In this document: one piece after another, positions 1 to 8,731 of the stretch | Layout of the letters: each line of letters begins with the position of its first letter | Numbering within the stretch: position 1 is the stretch's first letter | Source: Anaeromassilibacillus sp. An172 | GTDB taxonomy: Bacteria; Bacillota; Clostridia; Oscillospirales; Acutalibacteraceae | Length of the DNA stretch: 64,000 nt | Assembly (NCBI RefSeq): GCF_002160515.1 | Contig: NZ_NFKS01000002.1 | Location: 62,001-126,000 of the forward strand | Direction of reading: 5' to 3' | Program-made: the position numbers and the translations under genes | The notes under the pieces: model-generated | The model's input: only the letters and a program-made list of their open reading frames with translations | What the model was told of the DNA's origin: nothing | Databases searched by the model: none

Positions 1-2
1 AT

Positions 3-152
3 TCGGACACCTTCTTCCCGCTGAACGCAAATGACCGCACTGCCATCAATGAGGCGGTTCTGTCCGCTTATCAGCAGGAGCTGGAACAGAGCGAGGCGGA
101 AGGGCTGGACGAAAGCGAGGACGCATCCGAAGGGATGGCTCCTCAGATGTAA
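3..152 (+). CDS. C-terminal end of an unidentified element protein (partial)
   Basis: An open frame enters from the left edge and ends at TAA 150-152. The last 49 residues are visible; they are acidic and end in ASEGMAPQM. Codon use matches the following transfer genes, so it is probably the upstream gene of the same operon. No domain can be named from so short a piece. Confidence 0.6.
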   Translation, partial: SDTFFPLNANDRTAINEAVLSAYQQELEQSEAEGLDESEDASEGMAPQM

Positions 153-262
153 AGTGGCCGGAGTATTCCGGCAAAGTGCGTAACGAAAACTGAATCAGGC
201 AGCATGGAGGGATATATCTGCGGATGCGTCCTTTTTTGTTTGCCAACAAGGAGGAAAAATTA

Positions 263-3200
263 ATGTCGAAAACAAGCGTTTTCAAGAGGGGCCTCACCGC
301 ATTTATGGCGATGCTTCTGTGCCTCTCCAGTTTTATCGGTCTTGGAACGACCACTGCCTATGCCGCTGGCGAGCAGGCGGAGGTCTATATGATCTCGTTC
401 CCCCGTGACGGGGATGCCAACTATGGCGGCGATTGGGGCCATCCGAACCTCCACTATATGAATGGTTGGACAAGTGGAAGTTCCGACAAGACAACGATCC
501 GGGCCATGGGCTCCTATACGGGAATCGCCTGCTACTGCATCGAGCCTGGTGTCACACAGAACACCGGGGATGTGCTGACCAAGTGGGATGAGAACTTTTG
601 GGATAACTATCCCTCGAATCTCAACAGCACCATCTCGCCGGATGAGATCAAGACCTTTATTGGCCGGATCTTCCAGTATGGCTATACCGGCAACATCTCT
701 TTGGACTGGCGCAGCCAGAATGCAGGTGCGGATAACCTGGCCCACCTGATCGCTACCCAGCTCCTCGTCTGGGAAACCGTGGTCGGGGAACGGGATTCCA
801 ACTTCCAGAAGGTGGACACCGGCGGCTATGACGCAGTGCTGGATCAGATCAGCACCGGCCATCCGCTGTATAACCAGATCATGAGCTACTACAACAGCAT
901 GGCCACAAACGTACAGAATCACACCAAGCTGCCCAGCTTCATGAGCAAGAGCGCAGACAACGCCCAGACTTTTGAGTTTGAATGGGATGGCAGCCAGTAC
1001 AAGGCAGTTCTCACCGATGAGAACAACGTAGTGGGATCGTTCAGCTTCTCTGCCAGTGAGTCCGGCGTCAACTGTTCTGTGGAGGGCAACCAGCTCGTCA
1101 TCACAGCAGCCGAAGCGCCCAGCGAATTCATGACCATCACCGCCTATAAGGAGGCCACCCGCTATGGCGTGATCACCTGGACGGATGGAAATGTGGGCGG
1201 CGGTGTTCAGGACGTGGCTACGTTTGCCGAAACGGTCAGCGATTCCGTCCAGGGCTTTGTGAACCTGAAAGTAAGTTACGGTTCCGCCAAGATCATTAAG
1301 ACCTCTGAGGATGGCATCGTGGAGGGCCTCTCTTTCCAGATCACAGGGAATGGCGTAGACCAGACCGTCCAGACTGGCTCCAATGGGGAAATCCAGATCG
1401 ATAACCTGAAGCCTGGGGATTACACCATTACCGAGCTGTCGGAAGACCGCTATGTGCCGCAGGATTCCCAGACCGTGACGGTTTATGCCGGTCAGGTGGC
1501 CACTGTGGAATTCTCCAATATCCTGAAGAAATTCACGGTGGAGCTTACCAAGAGCGACAGTGAAAAGGGCGAGGCCCAGGGCGATGCAACCCTCGCCGGA
1601 GCCAAGTATGGCCTTTACAATGGAGAGGATCTTGTGGACACCTATACCACCGATGAAAATGGCTCCTTTACGACAGCAGAGTACATTTGCGGCCCTGACT
1701 GGACGATCCGTGAGATCGAGCCGAGTCCGGGCTACCTGCTGGATGAAACCGTCCATGAGGTGGGTGCTGATGCCGGGAACTTTACCATCGAGCATAATAC
1801 CATTCCGGTAGGCGTAGGCGAAGATGTGATCAAGGGCGATATTGCCATCATCAAGCACACGGACGATGGCAGCACTCAGATCGAGACACCGGAGGAAGGG
1901 GCTGAATTCCAGATTTACCTGAAGTCAGCAGGCAGCTACGATGCCGCCGATCCGGATGAGCGGGATATCCTGACCTGCGATGCCGATGGCTTCGCACAGA
2001 GCAAGAAGCTCCCCTATGGGGAATATGTTGTGGAGCAGACCAAGGGCTGGGATGGCACCGAGTATATGCCTGCTTTTACTGTGACCATCGATGAGAATGG
2101 AAAGACTTACAAATATCTCATCAACAACGCTGAGTTTGAAGCCTACCTGAAGATTGTCAAGGTGGATGCGGAAACGGGAGAAACCATTCCCTACGCCGGA
2201 GCTACCTTTGAAATCTACGATCCCGATGGCAACCTGGTTACCATGACCACCACCTATCCGGAGGTGCAGGAGCATACCCAGTTTGTAACCAATGAGGAAG
2301 GCTGGCTCATCACGCCGGAGGTACTTCCCTTTGGCGAGGGCTATTCCATCGTGGAAGTTGAAGCGCCCTACGGATATGTCCTGAATTCCGATCCCGTGTT
2401 CTTTGATGTGACACCGGAGAATGCGGTCAGCGAAGATGGCATTGTCCTGGTCATTGCGGAGAAAGAAAATGCCCCGCAGAAAGGAACCATCACCATCGAG
2501 AAAACCGGCGAGGTGTTCTCTTCCGTGGAGATCCAGGAAGGAAAGCTGCAGGATCGGTATAAGCCGATTTACGCAGAGTCCGGGCTGGAAGGAGCCGAGT
2601 TTGAGATCCGGGCTGCGGAGGACATTACTACGCCGGATGGCACTCTCCGTTACAGCGCAGGCGAGGTTGTGGATACCCTGACCACTTCGGCGGATGGCAC
2701 TGCCACCAGCACGGAACTGTACCTGGGCAAATACGAAATCGTGGAAACCAAAGCGCCTTATGGCATGGTACTGAATGAGGAACCCATTTCTGTGGAGCTT
2801 GAGTACGCCGGACAGGAAGTGGCGGTCACCAGCACCTCCGTCTCTATCTACAATGAGCGCCAGAAAGTCCTGGTGAAGCTCTATAAGGATTTGGAGAAGG
2901 ATGAACTGTTCGAGATCGGCACCGGCGATGAAATCCTCAATGTTTACTTCGCCCTCTACGCATCCGAAGACCTGACTGCCGCCGATGGCACGACTATCCC
3001 GAAGGATGGCCTGATTGAGATCGCTGGCGTACAGGCGGACGGTACCCTGACCTTCTCGGCAGATCTGCCCATTGGCTCCTACTATGTGAAGGAATACTCC
3101 ACCAACGAGCATTACCTGATTTCTGAGGAAACCTATCCGGTGGTCTTTGAGTATGGCGGCGAGGACACCGCTGTGGTGGAGATCGTGGTCAATGATGGCG

Positions 3201-3913
3201 ATGCAATCCTCAACGAGATCATCCGTGGCAGCATCAGCGGCATCAAGGTGGATGAAAACGGAGAGCCGCTCCCCGGCGCAGTCTTTGGGCTGTTTAAGGC
3301 AGACTGCACGGAGTTTACCGAGGAAAATGCGATCCTGACTGCGGAATCCGCGGAGGATGGCAGCTTCTCCTTTACGGATGTGCCTTACGGAATCTGGCAG
3401 ATCAAAGAGATTTCTACCGTGGAGGGCTATGTCCTTTCCGATGAGATCTTTGAGGTACAGATCGATGAGGACGGCCAGGTCATCGAGCTGGGCAACATTG
3501 AGAACAAGCCAATCACCGGCGAGCTGGAAATCACCAAGAAAGACATCGCAGATGGCAAACTCCTGCCGAATGCGGGCTTCCGCATCAAAGACGAGGATGG
3601 CAACGTGGTGGCCGAGGGCTATACCGATGAGAACGGGATCGCCCGTTTCACTCTGGAGTATGGAAAATACACTTACGAGGAATTCGATGCGCCGGATGGT
3701 TACCAGATTGACACGACACCGCATTCGTTTGAGATCAGAGAGGATGGTGAGATTGTGAAAGCGGAAATGACCAACGAAAAGATCCCGACTGTGGATGTGC
3801 CGCAGACCGGAGACAGCAGCATGACTGGCTTCTGGATCGGCCTGGGTGCCATCGCCCTGGGCGGCCTGGTTGCCCTTCTGATTATCCGTAAAAAGAACAA
3901 GGATGATGAGTAA
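263..3913 (+). CDS. Large surface adhesin: thioester domain, SpaA/CnaB-type repeats, sortase anchor
   Basis: A secreted, wall-anchored protein of 1216 aa. The start ATG 263 has AAGGAGG about 8 bases upstream and begins a signal peptide (positive MSKTSVFKRG, hydrophobic core, TAYAAG cleavage region near residue 35). Residues 90-94 (CYCIE) and 165-170 (TQLLVW) match the Cys and TQxxxW motifs of Cys-Gln thioester domains, which bind host surfaces covalently in Gram-positive adhesins. After about residue 330 follow many SpaA/CnaB-like beta domains, seen as recurring G-A-x-F/Y-x-I/L...G-x-Y-x-I/V-x-E units; such domains usually form Lys-Asn isopeptide bonds. The C-terminus has VPQTGD, a hydrophobic helix and RKKNKDDE, a sortase signal. 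A class B sortase gene 4.8 kb downstream may anchor it. Likely role: contact with recipient cells or host mucosa. The exact domain count was not measured. Confidence 0.85.
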   Translation: MSKTSVFKRGLTAFMAMLLCLSSFIGLGTTTAYAAGEQAEVYMISFPRDGDANYGGDWGHPNLHYMNGWTSGSSDKTTIRAMGSYTGIACYCIEPGVTQNTGDVLTKWDENFWDNYPSNLNSTISPDEIKTFIGRIFQYGYTGNISLDWRSQNAGADNLAHLIATQLLVWETVVGERDSNFQKVDTGGYDAVLDQISTGHPLYNQIMSYYNSMATNVQNHTKLPSFMSKSADNAQTFEFEWDGSQYKAVLTDENNVVGSFSFSASESGVNCSVEGNQLVITAAEAPSEFMTITAYKEATRYGVITWTDGNVGGGVQDVATFAETVSDSVQGFVNLKVSYGSAKIIKTSEDGIVEGLSFQITGNGVDQTVQTGSNGEIQIDNLKPGDYTITELSEDRYVPQDSQTVTVYAGQVATVEFSNILKKFTVELTKSDSEKGEAQGDATLAGAKYGLYNGEDLVDTYTTDENGSFTTAEYICGPDWTIREIEPSPGYLLDETVHEVGADAGNFTIEHNTIPVGVGEDVIKGDIAIIKHTDDGSTQIETPEEGAEFQIYLKSAGSYDAADPDERDILTCDADGFAQSKKLPYGEYVVEQTKGWDGTEYMPAFTVTIDENGKTYKYLINNAEFEAYLKIVKVDAETGETIPYAGATFEIYDPDGNLVTMTTTYPEVQEHTQFVTNEEGWLITPEVLPFGEGYSIVEVEAPYGYVLNSDPVFFDVTPENAVSEDGIVLVIAEKENAPQKGTITIEKTGEVFSSVEIQEGKLQDRYKPIYAESGLEGAEFEIRAAEDITTPDGTLRYSAGEVVDTLTTSADGTATSTELYLGKYEIVETKAPYGMVLNEEPISVELEYAGQEVAVTSTSVSIYNERQKVLVKLYKDLEKDELFEIGTGDEILNVYFALYASEDLTAADGTTIPKDGLIEIAGVQADGTLTFSADLPIGSYYVKEYSTNEHYLISEETYPVVFEYGGEDTAVVEIVVNDGDAILNEIIRGSISGIKVDENGEPLPGAVFGLFKADCTEFTEENAILTAESAEDGSFSFTDVPYGIWQIKEISTVEGYVLSDEIFEVQIDEDGQVIELGNIENKPITGELEITKKDIADGKLLPNAGFRIKDEDGNVVAEGYTDENGIARFTLEYGKYTYEEFDAPDGYQIDTTPHSFEIREDGEIVKAEMTNEKIPTVDVPQTGDSSMTGFWIGLGAIALGGLVALLIIRKKNKDDE

Positions 3914-4244
3914 GATGAAAAAGGTGTATATCTGCTCCCCGCTGGGCGGCGATGTTTCCGCTAACCTGGAACGGGCCAAGCAGTATGCCAGATATGTATT
4001 CTCCTGTGGGGCAGCTCCGGTTGTCCCTCATTTTTATGCCCTTGTTCTGGAGGATGGCAATCCAGAGGAAAGGCAGCTCGGCATGCAGGCCGGAAGGAGT
4101 CTACTCTGGCTGTGCGATGAGCTGTGGATCTTCGGGGATCATGTTTCGGCGGGCATGCGGGAGGAAATCCGCTTCTGCCAGAACTTAGGTCTGAAGATCC
4201 GGACAATCACGGAGAAACAATTCGCAAGCGGCAAAGCGCCGTAA
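3903..4244 (+). CDS. DUF4406/nucleoside 2-deoxyribosyltransferase-like small protein
   Basis: About 110 aa. The N-terminus KKVYICSPLGGDV followed by A-x-x-Y-A-R and the later P-H-F-Y and LW-I-F-G-D segments resemble the Rossmann-like fold of nucleoside 2-deoxyribosyltransferase relatives (DUF4406). It overlaps the end of the adhesin gene. ATG codons at 3903, 3906 and 3915 are all possible; 3915 gives the usual KKVYI start, but the best ribosome site (AAGGA at 3898) favours 3906-3915. Substrate unknown. Genes of this type are common passengers in Tn1549-like elements. Confidence 0.65.
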   Translation: MMSKMKKVYICSPLGGDVSANLERAKQYARYVFSCGAAPVVPHFYALVLEDGNPEERQLGMQAGRSLLWLCDELWIFGDHVSAGMREEIRFCQNLGLKIRTITEKQFASGKAP

Positions 4245-4365
4245 AATGTAGCTTCGACACAGAGGAATCGTTTTGTGCGGCAGACGTTATAAAGCGGTTC
4301 CTGTATGCCGAAGGCGTCTGCCGCCAGACATTCCTCCCCATTTTGATAGGAGGATAATGCAACTT

Positions 4366-4698
4366 ATGAAGAAAAAAACTACGAAGATTCTTCTGTCTGC
4401 GGCCATGGTGACCTTGCTGGTGGCAGCCAGCGCCATGCCCGCCTTCGCCGCCGGTGACGTGGCCGGAGCCATTGAACAGACCTGGACGCAGGCCCAGACA
4501 CAGATCAAAACGGTCGTCAACAACGTGGTCTTCCCGGTGGTGGATATGATCCTGGCTATCCTGTTCTTCGTAAAGGTTGGCACCGCTTACTTCGACTACA
4601 GAAAGCATGGGCAGTTTGAATTCGCAGCCCCATGCATCCTGTTCGCCTGCCTGATCTTTACCCTGACCGCTCCCATGTACATCTGGTCGATTCTCTGA
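4366..4698 (+). CDS. VirB2-like (DUF3852-type) membrane protein of the transfer apparatus
   Basis: 110 aa with a signal peptide (KKKTTKILLSAAMV...MPAFAAG) and two hydrophobic segments (about residues 52-70 and 88-108), the layout of VirB2/TrbC pilin-like subunits in Gram-positive conjugation systems. AGGAGG at 4348-4353 could also serve ATG 4357, giving three more residues. It stands before the VirB6-like gene, as expected for a type IV secretion operon. Family name from memory of the DUF3852 pattern; function by position. Confidence 0.65.
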   Translation: MKKKTTKILLSAAMVTLLVAASAMPAFAAGDVAGAIEQTWTQAQTQIKTVVNNVVFPVVDMILAILFFVKVGTAYFDYRKHGQFEFAAPCILFACLIFTLTAPMYIWSIL

Positions 4699-4718
4699 TG
4701 GAAGGGGGCAATTAAGGA

Positions 4719-6155
4719 ATGGTCATATTCCATCGATGTGAGATCCGCTTAAAACCTGGAGAAACCATGCTGGATCTGTTCGTGCCGGACAGCGGAGAAT
4801 TGGATCAGCACCCGGCGATTCAGGAGATGCTTGCCAGGGAGCAGCCCCGCAGTTTTCAGATCGTAGACCATCCCTGTTGGTATGAAAACGGGGAGCCAAA
4901 CCGGAACGCTACCCTGGAGGAAATCGCCGCATGGACGAAAGAGGATGCCTATCTGCACATGCCGGGGATGACCGTCCTGCCGCCGACTCACTATTACCGC
5001 TACTTTGGCAATCCGGAGGTATTGGATACGCTGCATCCGAAACTGCAGGCAGAATACGAAGCCTATCGGGGCCAGTGGAACACTGCTTTCTCGCAAGGGA
5101 AAGATGCCTTCTATGAAAAGCTCCCTGAGATTTGTGTGGTGCAGACCGTCTATCGCAACCTGGAGCAGTGCAGCGCTAGCTACGATCAGGGCTATTTAGC
5201 GGCCCTGACAGAAGAAGAAACACCATTGACTACACTGGCGCAGGCATATGACCAGGGCGGATATTTTGAAATCGGCCCTAACGCAAGTCTCCTTTTGGAA
5301 GATGTGGAATTAAACCGGGAGAACCTGGCGGAGTATTACAAGCTGGATGAGGTCGCAGTCGGTATGACCGATCATGCGGCCCTTATGGAACTTTTGGATG
5401 CCCATCTGGATCAGGAATATGCCGTACTGGAACAGCAATGGTCTTCCCTGGATTTTAACGGAGCGTTGGATCACGCTGTCGAAATGTATACCTTCCGGCA
5501 GTTTTATCAGACCTTCCGGTTTGAGAAAGACGAATATCCAGCCAGCAGCCTGGATCTGATGGCGCAATTAAAAGAGCCAATGCAGGAAAATCAGGACTGG
5601 ATGATTGGGGAACGAGTCTTATATGAGATGAGCCTGGATGAAATCAGCCAGCTCCTGCCTCGGTTATATCCGGATGTTGTCCCGGAGGACGATCCCTGGG
5701 GCAGGTTCAGCAACCGGGAACTTTTTACCCGAAAGGATATGTTATCTGATCCGGGAACCAGCTCTGTTCCGCCTTTTTGCATCCGGGATGGAATGGAAAA
5801 AAACTATCTGGAACTGAGAAAAGAAAAAGGCAGTGACGGGATCGTCCGCTATGCCGAGCGTTGGAGCCAGATGATGGAACAGGAAATCAAAGGCGGGGCT
5901 TCTGTAGCGGAGGCCGCCGAGCGCACCAACCATTCAGCGGATACGGATGGCATCACCGGATATATGTACGGACAGGCAGTCAGGCTCCTGAGTAACTATT
6001 GGGAACATGGCGAGGAACTGCGGCAATGGCATAATCAAAGGTTGGGCTACAGCGGAGAGGGCGTTATCAATCCAGCAATCCTGGCTCCTCCAGCAAAGGA
6101 GGATGCCTTGCCGGATATGCAACCGGAAGAACCCGGCCCTGCCATGAGCCAGTGA
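4719..6155 (+). CDS. Conserved-element protein of unknown function, 478 aa
   Basis: A soluble, acidic protein without signal peptide or membrane segment. The N-terminus (VIFHRCEIRLKPGE) is followed by long helical stretches rich in Glu, Tyr and Leu and a Pro-rich tail. A possible second start is ATG 4767. The ribosome site is modest (AAGGGGG 11 bases upstream). It sits between the VirB2-like and VirB6-like genes. I do not recognise the family. Confidence 0.7.
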   Translation: MVIFHRCEIRLKPGETMLDLFVPDSGELDQHPAIQEMLAREQPRSFQIVDHPCWYENGEPNRNATLEEIAAWTKEDAYLHMPGMTVLPPTHYYRYFGNPEVLDTLHPKLQAEYEAYRGQWNTAFSQGKDAFYEKLPEICVVQTVYRNLEQCSASYDQGYLAALTEEETPLTTLAQAYDQGGYFEIGPNASLLLEDVELNRENLAEYYKLDEVAVGMTDHAALMELLDAHLDQEYAVLEQQWSSLDFNGALDHAVEMYTFRQFYQTFRFEKDEYPASSLDLMAQLKEPMQENQDWMIGERVLYEMSLDEISQLLPRLYPDVVPEDDPWGRFSNRELFTRKDMLSDPGTSSVPPFCIRDGMEKNYLELRKEKGSDGIVRYAERWSQMMEQEIKGGASVAEAAERTNHSADTDGITGYMYGQAVRLLSNYWEHGEELRQWHNQRLGYSGEGVINPAILAPPAKEDALPDMQPEEPGPAMSQ

Positions 6156-6175
6156 AAAGGCAGAAAGGAAACAGC

Positions 6176-6586
6176 ATGAATTTTTACGAAAAGGAAATGC
6201 GGAATTTCTTTGGAAACAGCGAACTTTTACAGGATGCCCACTTCTGCGGGAGAACCTGTCTGGCCCGGTTGGATGAGGATCTGAGGGTAAAGCTACAGCT
6301 TACGACCACCGGCATCATAGACCAATACGATGCCATCAATCTGTCCATCATCAACCGGACAGATGGCGTGGTGGATCAGCAGCTTTTCCGATTCTCTGAC
6401 ATCATCGGGAAACAGCTCCGAAACGGAAGGGATGTCATCGAACCGCACATATGGGAATACGATGGCAAGCCCTCCTGGTATCTTCCCATCACCCAGGCAA
6501 ACCGGACGCAGATCGCGGATACGATCTTTGACTATGTGGGAATGTATCAGGACGAATCCATCGGTATGACCGGACCGGGAATGTAA
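6176..6586 (+). CDS. Small protein of unknown function, 136 aa
   Basis: Start ATG 6176 follows AGAAAGGAA at good spacing; a GTG at 6152 overlapping the previous stop lacks this. The protein is soluble with alternating beta and alpha segments and contains DQYDAINLSIINR and PHIWEYDGKPSWYLP. It probably belongs to the same operon as the preceding gene. No family assigned. Confidence 0.7.
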   Translation: MNFYEKEMRNFFGNSELLQDAHFCGRTCLARLDEDLRVKLQLTTTGIIDQYDAINLSIINRTDGVVDQQLFRFSDIIGKQLRNGRDVIEPHIWEYDGKPSWYLPITQANRTQIADTIFDYVGMYQDESIGMTGPGM

Positions 6587-6645
6587 GTTCAAAAACAGAC
6601 AACATGGCGGGAAGGCTGCCTGATCCGTAAAAGCAGCCTTTCCCT

Positions 6646-7593
6646 TTGGAGGTGATTACAATATTTGATTGGTTAGGTGACCTCATCGGCGGGATTGGCG
6701 ATGCCATTGGCAGCGTGTTCAGTTTCCTCGGTGAGCAGATCTCCAACGTGATCTGGGATACCATGCTCCAGTGGTTCTACACCACCATCTATGATGCGGT
6801 GGCGCAGTTCTTTACCATGATGGGAAATATGGGAGCCGAGATCTTTGAGCTGGATTGGGTGCGCGCCACTGTGGAACTGTTTACCCTGTTCGGCTGGGCG
6901 CTCTTTGTGGCAGGCGTGGTGGTGGCGGTGTTCGATGTGGCCATCGAGTACCAGCACGGACGGGCCGACATCAAATCCGCCGCCATCAACGTGTTGAAAG
7001 GCTTCTTTGCCTGCTCCCTGATCGGCGTGGTACCCATTGAACTATATAAGTTTTGCATCAGCCTGCAGAACACCTTTGCCGGGGATCTCACCCGGATTTT
7101 TGCCGGACAACAGAGCCTGGGGCTGGCCGGGGAAAGCACCAACGTGCTGGTAGGCAGTTTTATGATTGGAAATGAAATCAGCGCCAGCCTGTTCAATATC
7201 CTGTCGCTGATCGCATTCGCCTACTGTGTGATTAAGATCTTTTTCGCCAACATCAAACGTGGCGGCATCCTGCTGATCCAGATGTCCGTGGGCGCATTGT
7301 ATATGTTCAGTGTTCCCAGGGGCTATACAGATGGCTTCGTACAATGGATGCGGCAGGTGGCGGCCCTTTGCCTGACCTCCTTTATGCAGACCACACTTCT
7401 GTTCTTAGGGCTTTTGACCTTCCCCGGAAATATGCTCCTGGGGCTTGGCATCATGCTGGCAGCCAACGAGGTACCTCGGATTGCCCAGCAGTTCGGCCTG
7501 GACAGCTCGGTGCGTGTCAACGTGATGAGCGTGGTTCACGCCACAACCACGGCAGTCAACCTGACCAGGGGGCTGGCCCGCTCCGTAAGATAA
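6646..7593 (+). CDS. VirB6/TrbL-like polytopic transfer channel protein
   Basis: About 310 aa, almost all hydrophobic helices: an amphipathic N-terminus (WLGDLIGGIGDAIGSVFSFLG), then at least five membrane spans (for example LFGWALFVAGVVVAVFDVAI and CLTSFMQTTLLFLGLLTF), as in VirB6/TrbL proteins that form the inner-membrane pore. The start is odd. A perfect GGAGGTGAT (6648-6656) is followed at normal distance by ATA TTT GAT TGG at 6661, with no ATG. TTG 6646 and GTG 6652 lie within or against the Shine-Dalgarno itself. The first translated residue is therefore uncertain by up to five codons. Confidence 0.8.
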   Translation: MEVITIFDWLGDLIGGIGDAIGSVFSFLGEQISNVIWDTMLQWFYTTIYDAVAQFFTMMGNMGAEIFELDWVRATVELFTLFGWALFVAGVVVAVFDVAIEYQHGRADIKSAAINVLKGFFACSLIGVVPIELYKFCISLQNTFAGDLTRIFAGQQSLGLAGESTNVLVGSFMIGNEISASLFNILSLIAFAYCVIKIFFANIKRGGILLIQMSVGALYMFSVPRGYTDGFVQWMRQVAALCLTSFMQTTLLFLGLLTFPGNMLLGLGIMLAANEVPRIAQQFGLDSSVRVNVMSVVHATTTAVNLTRGLARSVR

Positions 7594-7605
7594 GGAGGAA
7601 ATCGT

Positions 7606-7854
7606 ATGAGTATGAAAATCAAACCAGAAGCTGTGGCCAGCATCCGAAAGATGGCGGCGGTCTGCCAGGGGAAACATCTGTCCACCAAACAGGCCGGACT
7701 GGATCGCTTCGTACAAGGATATCTGACCATCTTTCATCTGTGGGAGGATGAAGAAGCCTTAAGAGAAATGGCGGGCTATGTGCCGCCCGGAAGTTTACAG
7801 GACGATCTGCTGGAACGGGCTGAAAATTTATCAAGGAATGGAGGAATCTCATGA
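7606..7854 (+). CDS. Small helical protein in the transfer operon, 82 aa
   Basis: ATG 7606 follows AAGGAGG. The protein is soluble and helical (KPEAVASIRKMAAVCQGKH, then a Trp/Glu-rich helix). It overlaps the next gene by ATGA, so translation is probably coupled with the PrgI-like gene. Function unknown. Confidence 0.7.
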   Translation: MSMKIKPEAVASIRKMAAVCQGKHLSTKQAGLDRFVQGYLTIFHLWEDEEALREMAGYVPPGSLQDDLLERAENLSRNGGIS

Positions 7855-8111
7855 CAACCTATCTTTACCCGCAAAACTTAAAAGCTACCGCCAACCTGTG
7901 GCTGTGGGGGCTGCGGGATTTTGCCATCCTGTGTATCGCAACACTGCTGTCGGTGCTGGCCCTGGTGCAGCTCGGCTTTTTTGTCCCGGCTGCGGTTACC
8001 CTGTGCTTTGGATTTTTAAGCATCCGGATGGATGACACCACTGTCCTGGACTTTATGCGGTATGCGGTACGTTACTTTATTTCTACCCAGCAATACTTTG
8101 AATGGAGGTGA
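7851..8111 (+). CDS. PrgI/VirB3-like small membrane protein
   Basis: 86 aa with two adjacent membrane helices (about residues 20-38 and 42-58) between short cytoplasmic ends. This is the shape of PrgI/TcpE/VirB3 proteins, which sit next to VirB4 in Gram-positive type IV secretion systems. It lies just upstream of the VirB4-like genes, and its end overlaps the Shine-Dalgarno of the next gene. Confidence 0.75.
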   Translation: MTTYLYPQNLKATANLWLWGLRDFAILCIATLLSVLALVQLGFFVPAAVTLCFGFLSIRMDDTTVLDFMRYAVRYFISTQQYFEWR

Positions 8112-8116
8112 TCCCT

Positions 8117-8731
8117 GTGGCGAAGAAGGAAAAAGGAACCCGCCAGAAAAAGAAAAAAGGGCGCTCCACCCAGGAACTTCTCGGCATCAAAACCTTTACC
8201 AAGTATGGGCTTGCGGTGGGGAAATATGAGCTTTTATTTTATATGATTGCGCCCACCAATATCTCCGTGCTGTCCAGGGCCAATATCGAGATCAAGATCC
8301 ATCACCTGATGATGGTGCTGTCCGCCGTGCCGGATATCGAGGTTACCTGTACCGACTCCTGCGAGTGCTTCGACGATAATAAAACCTATCTGCAGGCTCG
8401 GCTTGAGGAAGAAACCAATCCCAAGGTACGGAAGATCATCAAAAAGGACATTGATTTCCTGGATGATATCCAGACAGAAATGGCTACCGCCAGACAATTC
8501 CTGCTCATTGGCCGCTGCCGAAATCTGAAGCCGGAACAGGTATTTAATACCGCCAACCGGATCGAAAAGGTGGTCTCTGAGCAGGGCTTTGAAACCCACC
8601 GGATGAAGAAGGCGGAGATCAAACGTTTCCTGGCGGTCTACTTTGAAGCATCCATGAATGGTGACCAGATGCCGGACACGGATGGAGAGCAGTTCTTTGA
8701 CGGGGAGGATTCCGATGAAGAAGAAGCCTAA
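8117..8731 (+). CDS. Transfer protein resembling the N-terminal domain of VirB4 ATPases
   Basis: About 204 aa. The start is GTG 8117 (MAKKEKG), placed 4-5 bases after GGAGGTGAT; ATG 8102 would put the ribosome site inside the gene. A Lys-rich N-terminus is followed by a mixed alpha/beta domain with no Walker motifs and an acidic tail (DGEDSDEEEA). Position between the PrgI-like and VirB4 genes suggests it supplies the amino-terminal part of the VirB4 module, which here is interrupted by the sortase gene. This assignment is by context. Confidence 0.6.
   Translation: MAKKEKGTRQKKKKGRSTQELLGIKTFTKYGLAVGKYELLFYMIAPTNISVLSRANIEIKIHHLMMVLSAVPDIEVTCTDSCECFDDNKTYLQARLEEETNPKVRKIIKKDIDFLDDIQTEMATARQFLLIGRCRNLKPEQVFNTANRIEKVVSEQGFETHRMKKAEIKRFLAVYFEASMNGDQMPDTDGEQFFDGEDSDEEEA

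Noticed and set aside
157-172. Short perfect hairpin GCCGGA/TCCGGC before the adhesin gene
   Set aside because: Only six base pairs without a T-run directly after it; too little to call a terminator.
260-3979. Long open frames on the minus strand opposite the adhesin gene (532 and 684 codons)
   Set aside because: They are mirror frames caused by codon bias of the adhesin; no ribosome sites and no protein motifs.
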